64,000 nt of DNA. It comes from Streptomyces finlayi. GTDB taxonomy: Bacteria; Actinomycetota; Actinomycetes; Streptomycetales; Streptomycetaceae. The number at the start of each line of letters is the position of its first letter. The stretch's first letter is position 1. Made by a program: the position numbers and the translations under genes. Below the pieces are notes generated by a model. That model was not told the DNA's origin, searched no databases, and saw nothing but the letters and a program-made list of their open reading frames with translations. Positions 25,461 through 36,674 of this stretch are shown in pieces. The stretch is taken from assembly GCF_014216315.1 (NCBI RefSeq), contig NZ_CP045702.1, forward strand, positions 3,100,001 to 3,164,000. Reading direction: 5' to 3'.

Positions 25461-25614
25461 CGGGCCGATCCGGACATGTCGGGCCGCGGGGTCTCGGCTT
25501 TCCGGGGATCCCGCGGAACTTTCCGGTCAATGGGAACAGTTGGGACACTCCCGCTGGGTAGCAACACCGACGTAACGTGTCCTCCAATTGACCTGGAAAG
25601 CGAGGCAGCAACAC

Positions 25615-26844
25615 ATGCCCGAGCAGAGCAGCCCGCTCGATCTGGCCGAGGGCGACCCCTTCGGTCCGCACAACCTTCCGTACGGTGTGTTCTCCACCCC
25701 CGACCACGCCGGCCGACGCAGGGTCGGTGTCCGCATCGGCGACCACGTGCTGGACGCCGGAGCCGCGGCCCACGCGCTCGGCTCCCCCTACGCGCAACTG
25801 CTCGCCCAGCCCAGCCTGACGCCGCTGCTCGCCGCCGGCCGCACCGCCTGGCGCGATGTGCGGCGCGCGCTGACGGCCTGGGTGACGGTCCCGGCGCACC
25901 GCGCGGACATCGAGCCCCTGCTGTACCCGGTCGATTCCGTGACGCTCCATCTGCCGTACGAGGTCGCGGACTACGTCGACTTCTACGCCAGCGAGCACCA
26001 CGCCACCAACGTCGGCAGGATCTTCCGGCCCGACGGTGACGCGCTGACCCCCAACTGGAAGCACCTGCCCATCGGTTACCACGGGCGGGCCGGCACGGTC
26101 GTCGTCTCGGGCACGGACGTGGTGCGCCCCTCGGGCCAGCGCAAGGCGCCTTCGGACCCGGCGCCCGTCTTCGGCCCGTCCGTGAAGCTGGACATCGAGG
26201 CCGAGGTCGGCTTCGTCGTGGGTGTCCCCTCGGAGCAGGGCACCCCCGTGCCGCTCGGCGACTTCCGCGAGCACGTCTTCGGGCTCTGCCTGCTCAACGA
26301 CTGGTCGGCGCGCGACATCCAGGCCTGGGAGTACGTGCCGCTCGGCCCGTTCCTCGGCAAGTCCTTCGCCACGTCCGTCTCGGCGTGGGTGACCCCGCTG
26401 GAGGCGCTGGACGCGGCCCGTACGCAGCCCCCCGCACGCGACTTCCCGCTGCTCCCCTACCTGGACGACGCGGACGAGGAGGAGCACGGCGGCATCGACC
26501 TGCGGATCTCGGTCACGATCAACGGCCACCTGGTCTCCGAGCCGCCGTTCTCGTCCATGTACTGGACGGCGGCCCAGCAGCTCGCCCAGATGACCGTGAA
26601 CGGCGCCTCGCTGCGTACCGGCGACCTGTACGGCTCCGGCACGGTCAGCGGCGCCGAACCGGCCCAGCGCGGCTCCCTCCTGGAGCTCACCTGGAACGGC
26701 CGCGACCCGCTGGACCTCCCCGACGGCAAGCGCACCTTCCTGGAGGACGGCGACGTCGTCACGCTGACGGCCTGGGCCCCGGGACCGCACGGCACGCGCG
26801 TGGGCCTGGGCGAGGTCACCGGGCGGATCGTTCCGTCAGCCTGA
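25615..26844 (+). CDS. fahA: Fumarylacetoacetase
   Basis: 409 residues, close to the bacterial/human enzyme length. It hydrolyses fumarylacetoacetate to fumarate and acetoacetate, the last step of tyrosine catabolism. Visible are the N-terminal FAH domain (NLPYGVFST), YVDFYASEHHATNVG with the catalytic His region, LPIGYHGRAG, metal ligands in DIEAEVGFVVG and LLNDWSARDIQAWE, and the C-terminal GSGTVSG. ATG 25615 is preferred to the upstream in-frame start at 25588. A terminator hairpin follows. Confidence 0.93.
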   Translation: MPEQSSPLDLAEGDPFGPHNLPYGVFSTPDHAGRRRVGVRIGDHVLDAGAAAHALGSPYAQLLAQPSLTPLLAAGRTAWRDVRRALTAWVTVPAHRADIEPLLYPVDSVTLHLPYEVADYVDFYASEHHATNVGRIFRPDGDALTPNWKHLPIGYHGRAGTVVVSGTDVVRPSGQRKAPSDPAPVFGPSVKLDIEAEVGFVVGVPSEQGTPVPLGDFREHVFGLCLLNDWSARDIQAWEYVPLGPFLGKSFATSVSAWVTPLEALDAARTQPPARDFPLLPYLDDADEEEHGGIDLRISVTINGHLVSEPPFSSMYWTAAQQLAQMTVNGASLRTGDLYGSGTVSGAEPAQRGSLLELTWNGRDPLDLPDGKRTFLEDGDVVTLTAWAPGPHGTRVGLGEVTGRIVPSA

Positions 26845-26856
26845 TGTCCCCTCGTC

Positions 26857-26890
26857 GACGGCCGCGCGCCCCTGCCGACGCGCGGCCGTC
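26857..26890 (+). terminator. Terminator after fahA
   Basis: A perfect 12-bp stem GACGGCCGCGCG (26857-26868) / CGCGCGGCCGTC (26879-26890), 12 bases after the fahA stop. Confidence 0.8.
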
Positions 26891-26987
26891 AACGGCACCG
26901 ATGGGTTCACCTGTTCGCGCGGTTCCGAACGGGTTATCGGCGGATACGCTGGACGGACCCGCGAGACTCCTTCGTATGGGAGCACTG

Positions 26988-27596
26988 ATGAGCATCGAAC
27001 CCGAGGCCACCGAGCCGCGGTGGGCGGTTCCGCCCGTGGGCGGCTGGACCGCCGATGACCTGGACACACTCCCCAATCTGCCTCCGCACACGGAGCTGAT
27101 CGACGGGAGTCTTGTTTTCGTGAGTCCGCAGACCTTTTTCCATTCATGGGCAGTGGACTTCTTCACCTGGCAGCTGCGGTCGCTGGCGCCCCCGGATCTG
27201 CAGGTCGTGCGCGAGTTCACCATCGACATCGACCGCTACAACCGGCCCGAGCCCGATGTGATCGTCTTCGACAGTGAGGTCGTCCCGGACCCGGACCAGA
27301 CCCGCTTCCCCGCCGAGTCCGTGCGGCTGGCCATCGAGGTCGTCTCCCCGGAATCCCGGTCGCGGGACCGGGAGACCAAGCCCGTGAAGTACGCCCGGGT
27401 CAAGATCCCGCACTTCTGGCGCGTGGAGAACCACGACGGGCGCGCCGTGGTCTACGTCTTCGAGCTGGAGCCGGCCACCGGGGCCTACACCTCCACCGGG
27501 ATCTTCCACGACCGGATGAAGGTGTCCGTCCCCTTCCCGGTCGATCTCGACCTCACCGCCATCACCCCGCGCCGCCGGGCGGCGGACCCGCAGTAG
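26988..27596 (+). CDS. Uma2-family (PD-(D/E)xK-fold) protein
   Basis: 202 residues. Nuclease-fold elements are HTELIDGSLVFVSPQTFFHS, PEPDVIVFD, LAIEVVSPESRSRDRETK and KYARVKIPHFWRVE, matching Uma2/DUF820 proteins, many copies of which occur in Streptomyces. Their biological substrate is unknown. ATG 26988 has GGGAG 5 nt upstream and is preferred over ATG 26976. Convergent with recQ. Confidence 0.85.
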   Translation: MSIEPEATEPRWAVPPVGGWTADDLDTLPNLPPHTELIDGSLVFVSPQTFFHSWAVDFFTWQLRSLAPPDLQVVREFTIDIDRYNRPEPDVIVFDSEVVPDPDQTRFPAESVRLAIEVVSPESRSRDRETKPVKYARVKIPHFWRVENHDGRAVVYVFELEPATGAYTSTGIFHDRMKVSVPFPVDLDLTAITPRRRAADPQ

Positions 27597-27618
27597 GCCC
27601 TTCCGCCCGGGGCACGGC

Positions 27619-29646
<2,028 letters not shown>

Positions 29647-29720
29647 CCGCACTGTCCCCCGTGGTCCGCCCTGTCCGACCTGTCCCGTCCCCCACCACGA
29701 TAGGCGGCGTCTACGACAAC

Positions 29721-29753
29721 GCCGGACGGACTCGGAGACCGAGCCCGTCCGGC
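29721..29753 (-). terminator. Terminator of the nuo operon
   Basis: A two-part hairpin: GCCGGACGG (29721-29729) / CCGTCCGGC (29745-29753), with an inner CTCGG/CCGAG stem. It lies 27 bases beyond the nuoN stop on the minus strand. Confidence 0.78.
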
Positions 29754-29779
29754 GTGCGGGACGGTGAGTGCCTGTACGG

Positions 29780-31444
29780 CTACCGCACGAACACCCCGGC
29801 CTGGCTCGCCAGGTCCAGGAAGTACTGCGGGGCCAGGCCCAGCACCAGCGTCACGGCCACGCCGACCGCGATCGTCGTCATCGTCAGCGGGGACGGGACG
29901 GCGACCGTGGGGCCGTCCGCCTTCGGCTCGCTGAAGAACATCAGGACGATGACCCGGATGTAGAAGAACGCGGCGATGGCCGAGGAGATCACACCGACCA
30001 CGACCAGGCCGCTCGCGCCGCCCTCCGCCGCCGCCTTGAACACGGCGAACTTGCCGGAGAAGCCGGAGGTGAGCGGGATGCCGGCGAAGGCCAGCAGGAA
30101 CACCGCGAAGACCGCGGCGACCAGCGGCGAGCGCCGGCCGAGCCCGGCCCACTTCGACAGGTGCGTCGCCTCGCCGCCCGCGTCGCGCACCAGGGTGACG
30201 ACGGCGAAGGCGCCGACCGTCACGAAGGAGTACGCCACCAGGTAGAAGAGGACGGAGGAGATGCCCTCCGGGGTGGTGGCGATGACACCCGCGAGGATGA
30301 AGCCCGCGTGGGCGATGGAGGAGTAGGCGAGCAGCCGCTTGATGTCGGTCTGGGTGATCGCGACGATCGCGCCGCCCAGCATCGTGACGATGGCCACCGC
30401 CCACATGACCGGACGCCAGTCCCAGGCGAGGCCCGGCAGCACCACGTAGAGCAGGCGCAGCAGCGCACCGAACGCGGCGACCTTCGTGGCCGCGGCCATG
30501 AATCCGGTGACCGGCGTCGGGGCGCCCTGGTAGACGTCCGGGGTCCACATGTGGAACGGGACGGCGCCGACCTTGAAGAGCAGACCGGTCACGATCATCG
30601 CGCCGCCGATGAGCAGCAGTGCGTCGTTGCCCATGGTGTCGGCGAGCGCCGGGTCGATTCCCTGGACCGAGCCGTCCACCACGTTGGCGATGGTGGCGTA
30701 CGAGACGGAGCCCGCGTACCCGTAGAGCAGGGCGATCCCGAAGAGCAGGAAGGCCGAGGAGAAGGCGCCGAGGAGGAAGTACTTCACCGCCGCCTCCTGC
30801 GACATCAGCCGCTTGCGGCGGGCGACGGCGCACAGGAGATAGAGCGGGAGGGAGAAGACTTCCAGCGCGATGAAGAGCGTCAGCAGGTCGTTGGCCGCCG
30901 GGAAGACCAGCATGCCCGCGACGGCGAAGAGCGCCAGCGGAAAGACCTCGGTCGTGGTGAATCCGGCCCGGACCGCGGCCTTCTCGCCGTCGCTGCCCGG
31001 CACGGAGCCGGCCTGCGCGGCGAAGGAGTCGACGCGGTTGCCGTGCGTCTCCGGGTCCAGGCGCCGTTCCGCGAAGGTGAACACGGAGACCATGGAGACC
31101 AGGAGAATGGTGCCCTGCAGGAACAGCGCGGGGCCGTCCACCGCGATGGCACCCATCGCCGCGATGTGGGCCTTCGTCGTGCCGTACCCGCCGGCCGCCA
31201 GGCCGATGACGGCGGCGAAGGCGGCGGCGAGCGCCACGACGGTCAGGAACACCTGCGTGTGGTAGCGGGCCCTGCGCGGGACGAACGCCTCCACCAGCAC
31301 GCCGAGGACGGCGACGCCGACGACGATCAGGACGGGCGCCAGTTGGGCGTACTCGATGGTCGGCGCCGTGAACTTCTCGTCCGGAGCGGCCGATGTCACC
31401 CCGCCCACCGTTGTCCACAGGCTGTGGACAGCTGTTGCGCTCAC
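29780..31444 (-). CDS. nuoN: NADH-quinone oxidoreductase subunit N
   Basis: 554 residues, one of the three antiporter-like membrane subunits of complex I. The conserved helix with a charged Lys is seen in FKVGAVPFHMWTPDVYQGAP, together with LAYSSIAHAGFILAG. About 14 transmembrane helices. Final gene of the nuoA-N operon, its ATG overlapping the nuoM stop by 4 bp. Confidence 0.94.
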   Translation of the reverse strand: MSATAVHSLWTTVGGVTSAAPDEKFTAPTIEYAQLAPVLIVVGVAVLGVLVEAFVPRRARYHTQVFLTVVALAAAFAAVIGLAAGGYGTTKAHIAAMGAIAVDGPALFLQGTILLVSMVSVFTFAERRLDPETHGNRVDSFAAQAGSVPGSDGEKAAVRAGFTTTEVFPLALFAVAGMLVFPAANDLLTLFIALEVFSLPLYLLCAVARRKRLMSQEAAVKYFLLGAFSSAFLLFGIALLYGYAGSVSYATIANVVDGSVQGIDPALADTMGNDALLLIGGAMIVTGLLFKVGAVPFHMWTPDVYQGAPTPVTGFMAAATKVAAFGALLRLLYVVLPGLAWDWRPVMWAVAIVTMLGGAIVAITQTDIKRLLAYSSIAHAGFILAGVIATTPEGISSVLFYLVAYSFVTVGAFAVVTLVRDAGGEATHLSKWAGLGRRSPLVAAVFAVFLLAFAGIPLTSGFSGKFAVFKAAAEGGASGLVVVGVISSAIAAFFYIRVIVLMFFSEPKADGPTVAVPSPLTMTTIAVGVAVTLVLGLAPQYFLDLASQAGVFVR

Positions 31445-33012
31445 TTGGCGGCCTCCACCTCGGGCTGGGGGTCCTGCTTCTGTACGTCCTGCATGGTGTG
31501 CTTGACCGCGGGGTTGACGACGTCGGTCAGCGGCTTCGGGAAGACCCCGAGGAAGATCAGCACGGCGATCAGCGGAAGGGCGACCGCCAGCTCCCGGACC
31601 CTGAGGTCGGGCATGCCCCGTACCTCGGCCTTGACCGGGCCCGTCATCGTCCGCTGGTAGAGGACGAGGACGTAGAGCGCGGCCAGCACGATGCCGGAGG
31701 TGGCGATGATGCCCGCCGCCGGGTACACGCTGAAGGTGCCGACGAGGACCAGGAACTCACTGACGAACGGAGCGAGCCCCGGCAGCGAGAGCGTGGCCAG
31801 ACCACCGATCAGGAAGGTTCCGGCCAGGACCGGTGCCACCTTCTGCACCCCGCCGTAGTCGGCGATGAGCCGGGAACCGCGCCGCGTGATCAGGAATCCG
31901 GCGACCAGCATCAGCGCCGCCGTCGAGATCCCGTGGTTGACCATGTAGAGCGTGGCGCCCGACTGGCCCTGGCTCGTCATCGCGAAGATGCCGAGGACGA
32001 TGAAGCCGAAGTGCGAGATCGAGGCGTACGCGATCAGCCTCTTGATGTCCCGCTGGCCGACCGCGAGCAGCGCCCCGTACACGATGGAGATCAGCGCGAG
32101 CACGATGATCACCGGGGTCGCCCACTTGCTGGCCTCCGGGAACAGCTGGAGGCAGAAGCGGAGCATCGCGAACGTGCCGACCTTGTCGACGATCGCGGTG
32201 ATCAGCACCGCTACCGGCGCCGTGGCCTCGCCCATGGCGTTGGGCAGCCACGTGTGCAGCGGCCAGAGCGGCGCTTTCACCGCGAAGGCGAAGAAGAACC
32301 CGAGGAACAGCCACCGCTCCGTGCCCGTCGCCATCTCCAGCGAACCGTTGGCCCGGGCCTCGGCGATCTCGGCGAGCGAGAAGCTCCCCGCGACCACGTA
32401 CAGACCGATGACGGCGGCCAGCATGATGAGCCCGCCGGCCAGGTTGTAGAGGAGGAACTTCACCGCGGCGTACGAACGCTGCGCCGCGGCCTTCTCGTCG
32501 CTGCCGGAGTGCGCCCGGTCTCCGAAGCCGCCGATGAGGAAGTACATCGGGATGAGCATGGCTTCGAACAGGATGTAGAAGAGGAAGACGTCGGTGGCCT
32601 CGAAGGAGAGGATCACCATCGCTTCGACCATCAGGATCAGCGCGAAGAAGCCCTGGGTGGGCCGCCAGCGGGAGGACTTCGTCTCCAGGGGGTCGGCGTC
32701 GTGCCAGCCGGCCAGGATGACGAAGGGGATCAGCAGCGCGGTGAGCGCGAGGAGCGCCACCCCGATGCCGTCCACTCCCAGTTCGTACCGCACGCCGAAG
32801 TCCGCGATCCAGGCATGGGATTCGGTCAGCTGGTAGCGGTCGCCGCCGGGCTCGAAGCGGGCGAACACGAGGCCCGCCAGGACGAGGGTGCCGAGCGAGA
32901 ACAGCAGGGCCAGCCATTTGGCCGCGGTGCGCCGCGCGGCCGGGACCGCGGCGGTGGCGATCGCTCCGATCGCCGGAAGCGCCGCCGTCGCTGTCAGGAG
33001 GGGAAAGGACAT
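31441..33012 (-). CDS. nuoM: NADH-quinone oxidoreductase subunit M
   Basis: 523 residues. Complex I antiporter-like subunit with FAVKAPLWPLHTWLPNAMGE and LIAYASISHFGFIVLGIFAM. The glutamate of the N-terminal half is in ILFEAMLIPMYFLIGG. It pumps protons in the distal membrane arm. Follows nuoL by 4 bp and overlaps nuoN. Confidence 0.95.
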   Translation of the reverse strand: MSFPLLTATAALPAIGAIATAAVPAARRTAAKWLALLFSLGTLVLAGLVFARFEPGGDRYQLTESHAWIADFGVRYELGVDGIGVALLALTALLIPFVILAGWHDADPLETKSSRWRPTQGFFALILMVEAMVILSFEATDVFLFYILFEAMLIPMYFLIGGFGDRAHSGSDEKAAAQRSYAAVKFLLYNLAGGLIMLAAVIGLYVVAGSFSLAEIAEARANGSLEMATGTERWLFLGFFFAFAVKAPLWPLHTWLPNAMGEATAPVAVLITAIVDKVGTFAMLRFCLQLFPEASKWATPVIIVLALISIVYGALLAVGQRDIKRLIAYASISHFGFIVLGIFAMTSQGQSGATLYMVNHGISTAALMLVAGFLITRRGSRLIADYGGVQKVAPVLAGTFLIGGLATLSLPGLAPFVSEFLVLVGTFSVYPAAGIIATSGIVLAALYVLVLYQRTMTGPVKAEVRGMPDLRVRELAVALPLIAVLIFLGVFPKPLTDVVNPAVKHTMQDVQKQDPQPEVEAAK

Positions 33013-33016
33013 GTGA

Positions 33017-34912
33017 TCAGACCGCCCTCATCAGCAGGGTCGCGGCGATGACGACCGCCGTACCGCCGAACATCGAGACCGCGTAGGTGCGGGCGTAGCC
33101 GTTCTGCAGCTTGCGCAGCCGGCCGGAGAGCCCGCCGACCGAAGCGGCCGTACCGTTGACGACGCCGTCGACCAGACTGTGGTCGACATAGACGAGCGAG
33201 CGGGTGAGGTGCTCACCGCCCCGGACCAGGACCACGTGGTTGAAGTCGTCCTGGAGGAGGTCGCGGCGGGCCGCCCGGGTGAGCAGCGAACCGCGCGGGG
33301 CGAGCACCGGGACCGGCTTGCGTCCGTACATCGCCCAGGCGATGCCGGCCCCGATGAGGAGCACCACCATGGTGGCGCCGGTGACGGTGGCCGCGCTGAC
33401 CGGCGGGTGCCCGTGCTCGTATGCGGTGACGGGCTCCAGCCAGAGGATGAAGCGGTCTCCGATCGAGAAGAAGCCGCCCGCGAACACCGAGCCGAAGGCC
33501 AGCACGATCATGGGGATCGTCATCGACCTCGGGGACTCGTGCGGATGCGGCTCGTGGCCCTCCGCGTCCGGCTGCCAGCGCTTCTCGCCGAAGAAGGTCA
33601 TCAGCATCACGCGCGTCATGTAGAACGCGGTGATCCCCGCACCCAGCAGGGTGACCGAGCCGAGGATCCAGCCCTGGGTACCGCCCTTCGCGAAGGCGGC
33701 CTCGATGATCATGTCCTTGGAGAAGAAGCCGGACAGACCGGGGAAGCCGATGATCGCGAGGTAGCCGAGGCCGAAGGTGACGAAGGTGACCGGCATGTAC
33801 TTCCGCAGGCCTCCGTACTTCCGCATGTCGACCTCGTCGTTCATGCCGTGCATGACCGAACCGGCGCCGAGGAAGAGCCCGGCCTTGAAGAAGCCGTGCG
33901 TCACCAGGTGCATGATCGCGAAGACGTAGCCGATGGGGCCGAGGCCGGCGGCGAGGATCATGTAGCCGATCTGCGACATCGTCGACCCGGCGAGGGCCTT
34001 CTTGATGTCGTCCTTGGCGCAACCGACGATCGCACCGAACAGGAGCGTCACCGCGCCGACGACGACCACGGCCGTCTGGGCGTCGGGAGCGGCGTCGAAG
34101 ATCGCGCCGGACCTGACGATCAGATAGACGCCCGCGGTGACCATGGTGGCGGCGTGGATGAGGGCCGAGACCGGGGTCGGGCCCTCCATCGCGTCACCGA
34201 GCCAGGACTGCAGCGGCACCTGGGCCGACTTGCCGCAGGCCGCGAGGAGAAGCATCAGGCCGATCGCCGTCAGCGTGCCCTCGCTCGTCTCCCCGGTCGC
34301 CTCGAGCACCGGACCGAAGGCGAAGGTGCCGAAGGTGGTGAACATCAGCATGATCGCGATCGACAGCCCCATGTCGCCGACGCGGTTGACCAGGAACGCC
34401 TTCTTGGCGGCGGTCGCCGCGCTGGGCTTGTGCTGCCAGAAGCCGATGAGCAGGTACGACGCCAGGCCGACGCCCTCCCACCCGACGTACAGCAGCAGGT
34501 AGTTGTCGGCGACGACCAGCAGGAGCATCGCCGCGAGGAAGAGGTTGAGATAGCCGAAGAAGCGGCGACGGCGTTCGTCGTGCTCCATGTAGCCGATCGA
34601 GTAGATGTGGATCAGTGTGCCCACACCGGTGATCAGCAGAACGAACGTCATCGACAGCTGGTCGAGCTGGAAGGCGATGTCCGCCTGGAAGCCCTCGACC
34701 GGGATCCAGCTGAACAGATGCTGACGCATCGTCCGTGCCTCGGTCTCGTACCCCAGCATGGCGCCGAACAGCACCACACCGACGGCGAACGAGGAGGCGG
34801 CGAGCAGGGTGCCGATCCAGTGGCCGGCCCGGTCGAGCCGGCGGCCGCCGCAGAGCAGCACCGCCGCTCCGAGCAGAGGCGCCGCGACCAGCAGCGCAAT
34901 CAGGTTCTCCAC
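33017..34912 (-). CDS. nuoL: NADH-quinone oxidoreductase subunit L
   Basis: 631 residues, the largest antiporter-like subunit. Seen are YVGWEGVGLASYLLIGFW, PVSALIHAATMVTAGVYLIV, STMSQIGYMILAAGLGPIGY and a long amphipathic C-terminal region. It lies 12 bp from nuoK. Confidence 0.95.
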   Translation of the reverse strand: MENLIALLVAAPLLGAAVLLCGGRRLDRAGHWIGTLLAASSFAVGVVLFGAMLGYETEARTMRQHLFSWIPVEGFQADIAFQLDQLSMTFVLLITGVGTLIHIYSIGYMEHDERRRRFFGYLNLFLAAMLLLVVADNYLLLYVGWEGVGLASYLLIGFWQHKPSAATAAKKAFLVNRVGDMGLSIAIMLMFTTFGTFAFGPVLEATGETSEGTLTAIGLMLLLAACGKSAQVPLQSWLGDAMEGPTPVSALIHAATMVTAGVYLIVRSGAIFDAAPDAQTAVVVVGAVTLLFGAIVGCAKDDIKKALAGSTMSQIGYMILAAGLGPIGYVFAIMHLVTHGFFKAGLFLGAGSVMHGMNDEVDMRKYGGLRKYMPVTFVTFGLGYLAIIGFPGLSGFFSKDMIIEAAFAKGGTQGWILGSVTLLGAGITAFYMTRVMLMTFFGEKRWQPDAEGHEPHPHESPRSMTIPMIVLAFGSVFAGGFFSIGDRFILWLEPVTAYEHGHPPVSAATVTGATMVVLLIGAGIAWAMYGRKPVPVLAPRGSLLTRAARRDLLQDDFNHVVLVRGGEHLTRSLVYVDHSLVDGVVNGTAASVGGLSGRLRKLQNGYARTYAVSMFGGTAVVIAATLLMRAV

Positions 34913-34924
34913 GATTGAGACCCC

Positions 34925-35224
34925 TTACAGCTTCATCAGGCTGGCGTCGTCGACCGAGGCCGAGTGGCGGGAGCGGAACAGCGACACGATGATCGCGAGC
35001 CCGACCACGACCTCCGCGGCGGCGACGACCATCGTGAAGAAGGCGATGATCTGGCCGTCGAGGTTGCCGTGCATCCGGGAGAACGTGACGAGCGCGAGGT
35101 TGCAGGCGTTGAGCATCAGCTCCACGCACATGAACACCACGATCGCGTTCCGCCTGATCAGCACCCCTGAGGCACCGATCGTGAACAAAAGGGCCGCGAG
35201 GTAGAGGTAGTTGACCGGGTTCAC
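34925..35224 (-). CDS. nuoK: NADH-quinone oxidoreductase subunit K
   Basis: 99 residues, three transmembrane helices, with the conserved Glu in VFMCVELMLNACNLALV. Part of the proton-translocation path next to NuoJ. Overlaps the nuoJ end by 4 bp. Confidence 0.95.
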   Translation of the reverse strand: MNPVNYLYLAALLFTIGASGVLIRRNAIVVFMCVELMLNACNLALVTFSRMHGNLDGQIIAFFTMVVAAAEVVVGLAIIVSLFRSRHSASVDDASLMKL

Positions 35225-36048
35225 TTGGCGACCTCCTCTTCGTCGTTGTCACGGCCCAGCCGGGCCCCCGAGCGCTGTTCCAGCGCCTTGAGGTCGGCGA
35301 GTGCCTCGTTCGACACGTCACGCATCTGGCCGCGCTTGCGCAGGGTCTGCATGACGGTGAGTTCGGACGGGGTGCCGTCCGGGAGCAGACCCGCGATGTC
35401 CACCGCGTTGTGCCGGGCGTAGACACCCGGCGCGGGCAGCGGCGGGAGGTGGCTGCCGCGCACCCGCTCCTCGGACATCTCCCGCTGCGTCTTCGCCCGT
35501 TCGGTGCGCTCGCGGTGCGTGAGCACCATCGCGCCGACGGTCGCCGTGATCAGCAGGGCGCCGGTGATCTCGAAGGCGAAGACGTACTTGGTGAAGATGA
35601 GGTTGGCGAGCCCCTCGACGTTGCCCCCGTGTGCCGCGTTGGCCGCACCGAGCCCGTTGAAGTTGTTCAGCGAGGCGTTGCCGATGCCCGCGCTGAGCAG
35701 GACGCCGAAGCCGAGCCCGCAGCCGACGGCCAGCCAGCGCTGGCCCTTCAGCGTCTCCTTCAGCGAGTCGGCCGCCGTGACGCCGACGAGCATGACCACG
35801 AAGAGGAACAGCATCATGATCGCGCCGGTGTAGACGACGACCTGGACGATCCCGAGGAAGTACGCCCCGTTGGCGAGGTAGAAGACCGCGAGGATGATCA
35901 TCGTCCCGGCGAGCGACAGCGCACTGTGCACGGCCTTCTTCAGCAGGACGGTGGCGAGTGCGCCGATCACGGCGACCGTGCCGAGGATCCAGAACTGGAC
36001 GGCCTCGCCGGTCGAGGTGGCGGAGGCCGCAGCGGCCAGGCCGTTCAT
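35221..36048 (-). CDS. nuoJ: NADH-quinone oxidoreductase subunit J
   Basis: 275 residues, five membrane helices in the first 170 residues (QVVVYTGAIMMLFLFVVMLV is the core motif). A hydrophilic tail of about 95 residues with many Arg/Glu is longer than in E. coli NuoJ, as is common in actinobacteria. The role of the tail is unknown. Overlaps nuoI by 4 bp. Confidence 0.94.
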   Translation of the reverse strand: MNGLAAAASATSTGEAVQFWILGTVAVIGALATVLLKKAVHSALSLAGTMIILAVFYLANGAYFLGIVQVVVYTGAIMMLFLFVVMLVGVTAADSLKETLKGQRWLAVGCGLGFGVLLSAGIGNASLNNFNGLGAANAAHGGNVEGLANLIFTKYVFAFEITGALLITATVGAMVLTHRERTERAKTQREMSEERVRGSHLPPLPAPGVYARHNAVDIAGLLPDGTPSELTVMQTLRKRGQMRDVSNEALADLKALEQRSGARLGRDNDEEEVAK

Positions 36049-36674
36049 GCGTCCACCTCCTGGTCCTCGGTGGCCTTCTCGCCCTCGGCGGGCTTCTCGC
36101 TCTCACCCTTGGAGACCGCGGTCTGGCGCTCCGTACCCGGAGCGGCCCCGGTCACCAGGCCCCGGTAGTAGTCCTGTTCGTCCATGCCGGGGAAGATCGC
36201 GTGCGGACTGTCGACCATGCCTTCCTCCAGCCCGGCGAGCAGCTCGTCCTTGGTGTAGATGAGGCTCTCGCGGGTGGTGTTGGCGAGCTCGAACTCGTTC
36301 GTCATCGTCAGTGCCCGGGTGGGGCACGCCTCGATGCACAGTCCGCAGAGGATGCAGCGCGCGTAGTTGATCTGGTAGACGCGGCCGTAGCGCTCACCCG
36401 GGGAGTAGCGCTCCTCCTCGGTGTTCTCCGCGCCCTCGACGTAGATCGCGTCGGCCGGACAGGCCCAGGCGCACAGCTCGCAGCCGATGCACTTCTCCAG
36501 GCCGTCCGGATGACGGTTGAGCTGGTGCCGGCCGTGGAAGCGCGGCGCCGTCACCTTCTGCGTCTCCGGATACTGCTCCGTCAGCCGCTTCTTGAACATG
36601 GCCTTGAAGGTCACGCCGAAGCCGGCCACAGGATTCTGGAACTTCTCCCCTGAGGGCTCTGATGACTCAGACAC
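36045..36674 (-). CDS. nuoI: NADH-quinone oxidoreductase subunit I (two 4Fe-4S clusters)
   Basis: 209 residues from GTG 36674, which has a consensus AAGGAGG upstream. Two ferredoxin motifs, CIGCELCAWACP and CILCGLCIEACP, carry clusters N6a and N6b. They pass electrons from NuoG towards NuoB. The longer frame to 36752 lies inside nuoH and is rejected. Overlaps nuoH by 8 bp. Confidence 0.95.
   Translation of the reverse strand: MSESSEPSGEKFQNPVAGFGVTFKAMFKKRLTEQYPETQKVTAPRFHGRHQLNRHPDGLEKCIGCELCAWACPADAIYVEGAENTEEERYSPGERYGRVYQINYARCILCGLCIEACPTRALTMTNEFELANTTRESLIYTKDELLAGLEEGMVDSPHAIFPGMDEQDYYRGLVTGAAPGTERQTAVSKGESEKPAEGEKATEDQEVDA

Noticed and set aside
33179..34918. Long plus-strand open frame antisense to nuoL (and similar ones over nuoN, nuoM, nuoG)
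   Set aside because: Asp/Glu/Arg/His-rich translation without domains, produced by GC3 bias opposite well-supported nuo genes.
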